DNA of 12,247 nucleotides. Origin: Candidatus Microgenomates bacterium (GTDB taxonomy: Bacteria; Patescibacteriota; Dojkabacteria; SC72). This document shows, piece after piece, positions 4,822 to 11,847 of the stretch. The stretch spans positions 1 through 12,247 of the forward strand of contig JAAZOC010000010.1 in assembly GCA_012797935.1 (NCBI GenBank), in the 5' to 3' direction. Under the pieces are notes generated by a model. That model had not been told where the DNA came from, did not search any database, and saw only the letters and a program-made list of their open reading frames with translations. The first letter of the stretch is position 1. Every line of letters begins with the position of its first letter. Made by a program: the position numbers and the translations under genes.

Positions 4822-6694
4822 TCTTTCTTATTTTTCTATATACGAAGTATACCAAATATATAAATATGAAGAAACATAATATCGAAGCAAATTTGCTTAG
4901 TAATGTAATATATATTGGGATTATTTCTGACACATTCTGCTTTACCATAATTTCTTTTGTATTTGTTGATGTGTTGCTAAATTTTAGATTTACAAATAAC
5001 TCTGGAGATGAAATAGAAGAGTAAGGTATGTTCATTTGTATTGTTGCATTCTGTTTCGGGAGGATGATATGAGATGTTGTGTTGTTTACGGGATCAATGT
5101 ATTTAAGAATATTGTTTATGTTTGAAGAAAGGAATGAAGTACTTGTGATTGCTATGTTACCTTGGTTAGTGATGTATATATATCCTTTTAAATATTTATC
5201 TGTACTTTTTAATTCTTCAAAATACAACTCTGTTTTTGGTTCAAATGTTTTCTCTTTGTCTCCATCTGAAAGAAATTCAACTTTGAAATCAGTATTTGAG
5301 TAGAACGTTATATTAGGAGAAACAGTTGATTTCCCTCTTCTTAATATTGTTAGGTGGTCATAGAAATCACTTTTGAATAGATCTTTTTGAGTATAATCTT
5401 CTAAAAACGGATCAGCTGTCATCCATTTGGAATTCATAGTATCGTAATATTCAACCCAATAATGGTAGAAACCATCTGATGTGTATCCAGAGATTTTTGA
5501 AACATATCCAATAACTAATCTACTTGGAATATTGTATTTTCTAAGTAATGCTATGTAAAAATCAGCATAGTCAATAGGCTTAGCATTTTGAGCAGACTCT
5601 GTTAATGTGGTAGAGCCTAATCTTGATATGTCTTCTATACCTAAAGTTTGAGTCTTATCTAAATTCAACTTTTCTACGACATACTTGTAAATGTTCTTAT
5701 AAAATAGCTCTTTGTTCGGGTTGTCTAAAGTATTAATATCATCAAACCCATCTGGAAGATTAACACCTTGCTTCTTCATATATGTTTTTACCCTTTTGTC
5801 CTCTGATGTGTTCGTAATGTTCCAGTACCCTGTCTCTTTTGTGAGATATGTTCTAATATCGCTTTCTTCTGTTGATAATACTTTCTCTATATATCCTTTA
5901 ATTTTACAATCTAAAGTGCTGTTAGGGCTCACTATGTATTTAAATATATAATTTCCGTCCTCATCTATTGTCGAAGAATTTGGTAGTGGAGAAATGTCGT
6001 CCCAAATTATAATTTGATCTTTAGTATCTGGAGGTAAGACAAGCTCAAATGTTTCGTTGTCATCCGTAGAATTCTGAAATGATCTGCTAACTTCAAATTT
6101 GTACTGTATGTTTCTTCCAAATAGTAATGAAATATTTGAATATAACGGTTTATTTATTGTAACTTGATACGAATCGTTGATTAGTTTGATATTGCTAAGT
6201 GGGTCTGATGTCCAAAGTGGTTCACCTTTTTCTTTTGGATATTTTATTATTACTGAATTTGTGTTCGCATCTAGCACTTTTGAAGTTATATTATATGCAT
6301 TGCCCTCTGCACTTTTTTTAGAGTATGAAATTTTGACTTCAAGGGGAGTATCTTTTCTTACTACAGAGTTATTTAAATTAAAAAGAATGTCGGTATTAGA
6401 ACCTCTATGATACTCTGTACATTCAATTTTCTTTCCAGTCTTTACGCTGAAGCATTTAACATTTATATCTTTCTCTGGAATTGATGCAGTATAGTAAGAA
6501 ATGACTTTTGAATCATCTGAGCTAATATTTACTATTACCTCAGTATTGATTTGATCACTTGTTATTTCATGCTGAAACGATGTATTTATTTGAAAAGAAT
6601 CTTCTGCTTGAAGTGGTTTTGTGAAAGAAATGAGAAAGAGTAGGGAACTAGAAAGAAATACTATTCTCTTTAAATAACCAGTCAAATTTCTCAT
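4814..6694 (-). CDS. Exported transglutaminase-fold protein lacking the catalytic Cys
   Basis: The 626-residue protein has an N-terminal signal peptide (hydrophobic core VFLSSSLLFLISF, likely cut after LQA at residue 30), a large Asn/Ser-rich beta region, a transglutaminase-like core (about 330-435), another beta region and a C-terminal transmembrane helix (about 593-618) with a short basic tail. The core matches the family in YADFYIALLRKYNIPSRLVIGY (376-397), HYWVEYY (His411) and WMTADPF (Asp428), so the His and Asp of the Cys-His-Asp triad are kept. The position where the Cys normally precedes xD[YF]A is proline (Pro373, codon at 5576-5578), and no cysteine lies nearby. Thiol chemistry therefore looks impossible, and a binding or scaffolding role outside the membrane is inferred. 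The start overlaps the previous gene by 47 bp but is needed for the signal peptide. A weak TATACG sits 5 nt before the ATG. Confidence 0.85.
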   Translation of the reverse strand: MRNLTGYLKRIVFLSSSLLFLISFTKPLQAEDSFQINTSFQHEITSDQINTEVIVNISSDDSKVISYYTASIPEKDINVKCFSVKTGKKIECTEYHRGSNTDILFNLNNSVVRKDTPLEVKISYSKKSAEGNAYNITSKVLDANTNSVIIKYPKEKGEPLWTSDPLSNIKLINDSYQVTINKPLYSNISLLFGRNIQYKFEVSRSFQNSTDDNETFELVLPPDTKDQIIIWDDISPLPNSSTIDEDGNYIFKYIVSPNSTLDCKIKGYIEKVLSTEESDIRTYLTKETGYWNITNTSEDKRVKTYMKKQGVNLPDGFDDINTLDNPNKELFYKNIYKYVVEKLNLDKTQTLGIEDISRLGSTTLTESAQNAKPIDYADFYIALLRKYNIPSRLVIGYVSKISGYTSDGFYHYWVEYYDTMNSKWMTADPFLEDYTQKDLFKSDFYDHLTILRRGKSTVSPNITFYSNTDFKVEFLSDGDKEKTFEPKTELYFEELKSTDKYLKGYIYITNQGNIAITSTSFLSSNINNILKYIDPVNNTTSHIILPKQNATIQMNIPYSSISSPELFVNLKFSNTSTNTKEIMVKQNVSEIIPIYITLLSKFASILCFFIFIYLVYFVYRKIRKNG

Positions 6695-7382
6695 ATTTTC
6701 GTATAGCTTGTTTTATTACAGGAGTTTTTAATGTAATTCCACAGGATTGTACGATCTTTTCCATATCTATTTTCTTTGGTTCGTTAACAATCTTGTAGTT
6801 AGGATTCCTTACAACTTCCTGCTTTGCATTCTTCCTTATTACATAATATGCCATACCACTGTTATCATCAAGTACAACTCTGCATCTTGCATTTGTACTT
6901 AGATATTCAGCAAAAATTAAGGTGGAATTTTGTCTTGTATTTACAACTACCATTGCAAAGCCAGAAGGTATTATTATCTTTTGTCCTTTCTTGCACGAAA
7001 CTTTGTAGGTTATATTGTCTTTTGGTGATTTGTATTTTTGTAATAGAACAATACCAGCTCCTGAAAGAATCTCAATTATTCTAGGGAAGTTTTTACATCT
7101 TGTTACTTTAGTTTTTACATATTCAATACCAGCAAGATTTGGTTCAATCGTTATTATATTTATCTTTATTCCCTTCTCTTGGTATATATTGTTTTGATCG
7201 ATAATTTTGTATTTTGTGTAAAAAACATCTGGACAATCAAGCTCTTTGTTAAGTAGTTGTGTCCTTATTCCGTCAATAGTGACAACCTTTTTCTCTTTGA
7301 ATGAAAGTTCTTTGGTAACTATTTCTCCATTTTCGTATGTGATTGGGAGACCAGATGCTGGTTTCAAGTCTATTTTTGCCAT
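6648..7382 (-). CDS. Cupin protein resembling archaeal-type phosphoglucose isomerase, metal ligands missing
   Basis: The 244-residue soluble protein has no signal peptide. Compared from memory with the cupin-type glucose-6-phosphate isomerases, the order of elements matches: an ENGEI segment near residue 17, PDVFYTKYKI (51-60), a strand ending GIEYVKTK (85-92), LSGAGIVLLQ (106-115), IIIPSGFAMVVVN (137-148), LIFAEYL (155-161) and a final NPNYK (193-197). In the known enzymes the metal is held by a GHxH pair, a nearby Glu and a later His. Here the pair reads V-T-R-C (Thr94, Cys96), the Glu position falls on Arg101 (Glu104 is three residues off), and the later His is Met144. Residues 200-244 form an extra C-terminal helical tail. 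I infer a pseudoenzyme or sugar-binding cupin rather than an isomerase. It sits within the envelope cluster and appears to have its own extended -10 promoter. Confidence 0.75.
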   Translation of the reverse strand: MAKIDLKPASGLPITYENGEIVTKELSFKEKKVVTIDGIRTQLLNKELDCPDVFYTKYKIIDQNNIYQEKGIKINIITIEPNLAGIEYVKTKVTRCKNFPRIIEILSGAGIVLLQKYKSPKDNITYKVSCKKGQKIIIPSGFAMVVVNTRQNSTLIFAEYLSTNARCRVVLDDNSGMAYYVIRKNAKQEVVRNPNYKIVNEPKKIDMEKIVQSCGITLKTPVIKQAIRKYEKFDWLFKENSISF

Positions 7383-7388
7383 GTGACC

Positions 7389-7394
7389 ATTATA
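7389..7394 (-). promoter_or_regulatory. Extended -10 promoter before the cupin gene
   Basis: On the minus strand the sequence reads TGATATAATGGTCACATG: a perfect TATAAT with an upstream TGn extension, 6 nt before the ATG of the gene at 7382. The -35 region with a 17-nt spacer (TCTAAA) is weak, as allowed for extended -10 promoters. No Shine-Dalgarno sequence is present. This suggests a second, internal, probably leaderless start of transcription within the envelope cluster. Confidence 0.6.
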
Positions 7395-7405
7395 TCACAA
7401 CTTTT

Positions 7406-7693
7406 CTATTCTTTAGAAAATGATTTAAGTAATTCTGATAGTACAAAAGCAGCAATTATGTAAAAAAGTAATGCTACTAATGATGTAAGCTCTATTTCTA
7501 TCTTGTTAATTTGTAATGTAGATGAAACGATTCCGTCGAAAGGAGTTATGAACATTGAGCTCATATTTACAACCCAGCTTGCAAATGTATTTTCCAAGCT
7601 CGCATTTATTAATTTAAGGATTATTCTTAAAATGATTAATCCTTCTACAAATATAGCTGCAAAGTAAGCTAATCTAATTAAAAGTTTAAACAT
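7406..7693 (-). CDS. YggT-family small membrane protein
   Basis: A 95-residue integral membrane protein with two hydrophobic helices (about residues 8-30 and 66-90) and a loop between them. The loop carries the YggT-type pattern ILRIILKLINAS, FASWVVNMS and ITPFDGIV, in which the PF[DR]GI segment is characteristic. Family members sit in the inner membrane, often near cell-division or envelope genes, and their biochemical role is poorly defined. The start codon lies 2 nt after the stop of the muramidase-like gene, so the two are very likely co-transcribed and co-translated. The stop is followed by a 23-bp gap that contains the extended -10 element of the next gene. Confidence 0.8.
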   Translation of the reverse strand: MFKLLIRLAYFAAIFVEGLIILRIILKLINASLENTFASWVVNMSSMFITPFDGIVSSTLQINKIEIELTSLVALLFYIIAAFVLSELLKSFSKE

Positions 7694-7695
7694 GT

Positions 7696-8415
7696 TTAAA
7701 GATCTTCTAAATTATCTACGTAATATTGTAACCTATTCATGAAATTAGTTACACCATTTGCCCATAAATGTGCTGGGTTTGCTGCACAGGGAGGGCAATA
7801 CGAAGGTTCAATATCAAAGGGAGTTAGATCTGTTCCGTATCCTTCAGCCAGTCTGTTTGTGATGTGTGTGATTGCATCTTTCCAAGAGGCAAACATACTC
7901 CAACCATCTTCATTACCATTAATTCCTCTCCATCCCCAACCGTTATTTGAACCTTTTGGAATTAAGTTCCCAAATGCAGACTCAACTCCGGAGATTGAAG
8001 CTACAAGTCTCCAGTCCAAGCCGTTTTTGTCTGCTTCTTCCACAAATATGTTTGCATACTTTGCCATTGGAGAATGGTAGTCTTGCAGAAATTTACTCAT
8101 TGCTAAAACTCTTGGATCCAATGTAAAAAACTTAGTGTTGCTTGTGTATGTATCTGTGTTTAATTGAGTCCCAAGGTTGTACTCTGAAGCATACACATGG
8201 ATGTCGAAGACAGGAGTAAGGGAATTGATTGGTATGTCAGATGATTCTCTTGCGTAGGAGGATATATTTTTTGAAAAGTATTCCTCTATCTTTGGAGATA
8301 ATGTAAGATAGTAGACAGATAGCAAAGTGAGAAAAAGAGCAATTCTAATAATACTAGAGCTAAGAATCTTGTTTTGTATAGATATATTTTCGTTTTGAGC
8401 AGTCTGTTCTGGCAT
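7696..8415 (-). CDS. Membrane-anchored lysozyme-like/lytic transglycosylase domain protein
   Basis: The 239-residue protein has a short polar N-terminus, one transmembrane helix (about residues 19-39, IIRIALFLTLLSVYYLTL), a linker, and an outside domain from about residue 98. DPRVLAMSKFLQDYHSPMAKYANIFVEEADKNGLDWRLVASISGVESAFG fits, in consecutive pieces, the lysozyme-like fold used by lytic transglycosylases and glucosaminidases. The probable catalytic Glu is Glu145 in GVESAFG, followed by a Gly/Trp/Asn-rich turn (NNGWGWRGING) and a helix SWKDAITHITNRLAEGYG. A C-terminal CPPC pair (Cys207, Cys210) may form a disulfide. It should cut or remodel peptidoglycan outside the membrane. Which bond is cleaved cannot be read. 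It is the first gene of the minus-strand cluster and is divergent from dnaE with only 37 bp between them. Confidence 0.85.
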   Translation of the reverse strand: MPEQTAQNENISIQNKILSSSIIRIALFLTLLSVYYLTLSPKIEEYFSKNISSYARESSDIPINSLTPVFDIHVYASEYNLGTQLNTDTYTSNTKFFTLDPRVLAMSKFLQDYHSPMAKYANIFVEEADKNGLDWRLVASISGVESAFGNLIPKGSNNGWGWRGINGNEDGWSMFASWKDAITHITNRLAEGYGTDLTPFDIEPSYCPPCAANPAHLWANGVTNFMNRLQYYVDNLEDL

Positions 8416-8423
8416 AATATTTT

Positions 8424-8429
8424 AGTATA
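8424..8429 (-). promoter_or_regulatory. Probable -10 element for the minus-strand envelope cluster
   Basis: TATACT on the minus strand (five of six bases match the consensus) lies 8 nt before the ATG at 8415, again implying a very short or absent leader. No good -35 can be seen at 16-18 nt. The 37-bp gap must also hold the start signals of dnaE, so the two transcription units probably share or compete for this space. Confidence 0.4.
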
Positions 8430-8435
8430 TCAAAT

Positions 8436-8441
8436 AAGGGG
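8436..8441 (+). promoter_or_regulatory. Possible Shine-Dalgarno sequence of dnaE
   Basis: AAGGGG is followed by 11 nt and then the dnaE ATG at 8453. The spacing is longer than optimal, but this is the most SD-like sequence before any start in the window, and it favours 8453 as the start. A CATAAT with a TGG extension at 8410-8418 could be the dnaE promoter -10. Confidence 0.35.
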
Positions 8442-8452
8442 CAATATTTGTT

Positions 8453-11400
8453 ATGTTCACACACCTACATTTACACACAGAATATTCGTTACTGGATGCA
8501 GCAACAAGAATAGGTGAATTAATCCCGAAACTTCAAGAAAGTGGTATGACCTCCTGTGCACTTACGGACCATGGAAATATGTATGGTATTTTTAAATTCA
8601 AAGACTACATGAAGAATGCTGGTCTAAAGCCAATTCTTGGTTGTGAGATATATATAGCACCAAGAGGTATGCAAGACAAAGAGTATGGAATTGATAATAA
8701 TTATTTCCACCTTGTGCTTCTGGCAAAGAATTTAGAAGGTTACCAAAATTTAATGAAAATTGTTTCAATTTCTCATATGGAGGGTTTCTATTATCGCCCT
8801 AGAATTGATTTCGCAACACTATCTAAACACACAAAAGGCTTAGTTGCCCTCTCTGCTTGTCTTGCCGGCCCTCTTGCTAGGCCAATTATGCAAAACAATT
8901 ATGCACTGGCAGAAGAGAATGCGAAGAAATATGCAAAAATATTTAAAGACAATTTCTATGTTGAGATTCAGCGAAATGGAATGGAAGAGCAAAACATTGT
9001 AAATGAAAGTCTTCTTAAAATAGCCAAAAGTCAGAATCTTCCAATAGTTGCTACATGTGATGCTCACTATCTAAATAAAGAAGATGCACAAATACAGGAA
9101 ATACTTTGGTGTATCAGTGATGGATATACTATGGAAGATCCAAATAGAAGAAGGATGCCTACTAATGAATTCTATGTAAAAACTCCAGAAGAGATGGAAG
9201 AGCTTTTTAAGGACCTACCAGAAGCAATTGAGAATACACAAAAGATTGCAGAGCAAATTGAAGACTACGATATTACATTTGGAAGAGTCGAAAACAAATA
9301 TGTTGATCTACCAGATGGAGAAACAGCGCAGTCATATCTAAGAAAAATAACATACGAGGGTGCAGAACATAAATACAAAAAAGTTGATGAAAAGCTAAAA
9401 GAAAGAATCGATTATGAATTAGAGATCATCCATTCCAAGGGCTACGACGATTACTTCCTTGTTGTTAGAGACTTCATCGCATTCTGTAGAAAGAATGGAA
9501 TTGTTGTTGGCATGAGAGGGTCTGGTTGTGGTTCTGTTGTTGCATATTCATCTGATATTACTGATATAGAACCAATCTCTTGGGAACTGTATTTTGAAAG
9601 ATTTCTTAACCCAGAAAGACCAAGTCCTCCTGACTTCGATATTGATATCGCAGACAAAAGAAGAAGCGAGGTTATTGATTACACAATAAAAAAATATGGA
9701 ATAGATAATGTTAAGCAGATTGGTACTTTCAGTAAACTTCAAACGAGGCAAGCCATCAGAGATGTTTCAAGAGTAATTGGTGTTGATCTTCAAGTTGCTG
9801 ATAACCTCTCAAAAATGGTTGAGATTGTCTTCGGAAAATCAAAACCAATTGATTATATGATTGAACATAACCCTGAGTTTGCTGAAATAATAAATTCATC
9901 CGAAAAGACGAGAGAGCTAGCTAATATTGTAAAAAGAATTTCTGGTCTTTGTAGGGGTGTCTCTACACATGATTGCGGTATCCTAATTACTCCAAGACCT
10001 GTTGTGGACTATTGCCCTATACAGAGAGATTCTCATGGAGGTGGTATTGGTATGACACAATACGAAATGTTTGATATTGAATCTCTAGGTTTAATGAAGT
10101 ATGACTTCCTTGGGCTTAGAAATTTAAATATCATTGGTGCAGCATTAAAAAAGATTGAGAAAAAAACAGGTGAAAAAGTTGTTTTAAGGGAAATTGAACA
10201 AAAAGACGAACAAGCATTTGAGCTATTAAGATCTGGTCATACAGTTGGACTCTTCCAGCTCGAAAGTGAAGGAATGAAAAGAACAATTAGAGCACTCAAA
10301 CCAGAGACACAGGAAGACATTTGCTATATCCTTGCTGCATACAGACCTGGACCTATGCAATTCATTTCTGAATATGTGGCTGTAAAAGAAGGAAAACAGG
10401 AACCTGACTATATATTCCCAGAATTGGAACCTGTACTTTCAATTACGAAGGGAGTCATTACATACCAGGAGCAAGTTATGAAAATTGCTCAAATTGTTGC
10501 GGGGTATTCTCTTGGAAAAGCAGACATCCTTCGAAGAGCTATGGGAAAAAAGAAGGTTGAAGTTATGCAAGCGGAGAAACCAGTATTCGTTGAAGGTGCA
10601 GTGAAAAACGGTTTTGACAAAGAGAAAGTTGAAGTACTTTGGGACAAACTTATTCAATTTGCAAACTATGGATTCAACAAAGCTCACAGTGCGTCATATG
10701 CTACGATAGCGTACTGGACTGCATATCTCAAAGCACATTACCCACTCGAATTTATGGCGGCTCTACTTGAAGGTGATCTAGAAAAATTCGACAGGGTTAT
10801 TATTGACTTAAAAGAATGTGAAAGATTAGGAATTTCTGTATTAGCACCAAATATTAATGAAAGTGGTTACTACTTTAATGCTGAAGGAGATTCTAGCATC
10901 AGGTTTGGTCTTGGAGGTATAAAGAATATTGGTGATGATCTTGTAAAAAGAGTTGTAGAAGAAAGAGAAAAGAATGGTAAATATCTTCATCTTGATGACT
11001 TTGTTCATAGAAATTATGAGATTCTAACAAAGAAAGGAATTGAATATCTCATAATGGCAGGAACAATGGATGAATTTGGTAGCAGGTCATCACTGATCGA
11101 GATCTATCCTGAAGTGTTTGATAAAGAAAAATCTAGAAGAAAAACAAAAGATATCGGTCAAATAGATATATTCTCTCTTGGTGAAAACAAAAAAGACGAT
11201 ACTGTAGACAAAACTCCTGTACCATTGAAAGAGAAGGAAGATGTTGCCCAAATACTAAAATGGGAAAAAGATCTTCTAGGAATATATTTCTCAAGCCACC
11301 CATTAGATAATTTAGTTGAATTTTTTGAATCGAAGAATGTTACTCCTCTCTCAGTTGCTTTAGAAAATAGTAAAAACAATACTGTTGTGATACTTGGAGT

Positions 11401-11836
11401 CCTTGTCTCTAAAATTAGAAAAATTACAACAAAAAAAGGTGAAGTTATGGCCTTTCTCTCTATAGAAGATAAAACAGGCTCCACGGATGCAGTTGTTTTC
11501 CCAAGAGTTTACCAAGAATTGAAGGATAACTTACAAGAGAACAAACCAATGTTAATAGCAGGTAGATTGAATATAAGAGAAGGTGAAAAAAGTATATTAG
11601 TTGAGAAAGCAAAATATGTCGATGAAGAGAAACACTCCTCTAAGTTTGACGGTATAACATTTAGAATATCTCCTGACCATTCACAAGAAGAGATTTCTGA
11701 ACTTAAGATGTTCATCGAAAATTCAAATGGCGATACCTCTGTTCGTATTATGGTTGATAACAAAAAAGTACTTCTAAACAAAAAGATTCTTCTAGATGAG
11801 GAATGCCAAAAATGGATAAGAAGATTCCCTGCCTGA
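8453..11836 (+). CDS. dnaE: DNA polymerase III alpha subunit
   Basis: Replicative polymerase catalytic subunit, 1127 residues, close to the usual DnaE length. Domains in order: a PHP domain (about 1-270) with HLHLHTEYSLLD, TDHGNMYG, GCEIY, SACLAGP and CDAHYL; the polymerase palm and thumb with RGSGCGS (355-361), the catalytic pair in PDFDID (Asp396, Asp398) and the third Asp in KYDFLGLRNL (Asp551); fingers with AAYRPGPMQF (628-637), YQEQVM and FNKAHSASYA; a helix-hairpin-helix region (about 800-880); a beta-clamp binding motif QIDIF (903-907); and an OB fold (about 975-1055) with GEVMAFLSIEDKTGS. All nine metal-binding residues of active PHP domains (His6, His8, Asp15, His40, Glu65, His86, Cys136, Asp203, His205) appear present, so the PHP may act as a proofreading exonuclease. 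The gene ends in TGA, one base before the uvrC -10. Confidence 0.98.
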   Translation: MFTHLHLHTEYSLLDAATRIGELIPKLQESGMTSCALTDHGNMYGIFKFKDYMKNAGLKPILGCEIYIAPRGMQDKEYGIDNNYFHLVLLAKNLEGYQNLMKIVSISHMEGFYYRPRIDFATLSKHTKGLVALSACLAGPLARPIMQNNYALAEENAKKYAKIFKDNFYVEIQRNGMEEQNIVNESLLKIAKSQNLPIVATCDAHYLNKEDAQIQEILWCISDGYTMEDPNRRRMPTNEFYVKTPEEMEELFKDLPEAIENTQKIAEQIEDYDITFGRVENKYVDLPDGETAQSYLRKITYEGAEHKYKKVDEKLKERIDYELEIIHSKGYDDYFLVVRDFIAFCRKNGIVVGMRGSGCGSVVAYSSDITDIEPISWELYFERFLNPERPSPPDFDIDIADKRRSEVIDYTIKKYGIDNVKQIGTFSKLQTRQAIRDVSRVIGVDLQVADNLSKMVEIVFGKSKPIDYMIEHNPEFAEIINSSEKTRELANIVKRISGLCRGVSTHDCGILITPRPVVDYCPIQRDSHGGGIGMTQYEMFDIESLGLMKYDFLGLRNLNIIGAALKKIEKKTGEKVVLREIEQKDEQAFELLRSGHTVGLFQLESEGMKRTIRALKPETQEDICYILAAYRPGPMQFISEYVAVKEGKQEPDYIFPELEPVLSITKGVITYQEQVMKIAQIVAGYSLGKADILRRAMGKKKVEVMQAEKPVFVEGAVKNGFDKEKVEVLWDKLIQFANYGFNKAHSASYATIAYWTAYLKAHYPLEFMAALLEGDLEKFDRVIIDLKECERLGISVLAPNINESGYYFNAEGDSSIRFGLGGIKNIGDDLVKRVVEEREKNGKYLHLDDFVHRNYEILTKKGIEYLIMAGTMDEFGSRSSLIEIYPEVFDKEKSRRKTKDIGQIDIFSLGENKKDDTVDKTPVPLKEKEDVAQILKWEKDLLGIYFSSHPLDNLVEFFESKNVTPLSVALENSKNNTVVILGVLVSKIRKITTKKGEVMAFLSIEDKTGSTDAVVFPRVYQELKDNLQENKPMLIAGRLNIREGEKSILVEKAKYVDEEKHSSKFDGITFRISPDHSQEEISELKMFIENSNGDTSVRIMVDNKKVLLNKKILLDEECQKWIRRFPA

Positions 11837-11842
11837 TATAAT
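11813..11842 (+). promoter_or_regulatory. Extended -10 promoter of uvrC, overlapping the dnaE stop
   Basis: TATAAT at 11837-11842 follows directly on the dnaE TGA stop, whose TG plus A makes the TGn of an extended -10. With an 18-nt spacer the -35 region is TGGATA (11813-11818), four of six matches. The uvrC ATG begins 5 nt after the -10, so transcription would start at or inside the first codon, a leaderless arrangement. The nearby AGGG is too close to the ATG to serve as a ribosome-binding site. Confidence 0.6.
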
Positions 11843-11847
11843 AGGGT

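Noticed and set aside
7739..8080. 113-codon + strand open frame opposite the muramidase-like gene
   Set aside because: The minus-strand gene has a convincing lysozyme-like domain, and the antisense product has no family features.
11834..11836. UGA recoded as glycine, as in some Candidate Phyla Radiation lineages
   Set aside because: The genes have no in-frame TGA, dnaE ends naturally at TGA at the normal end of the protein, and the glycine tRNA has a TCC anticodon. The standard code explains everything.
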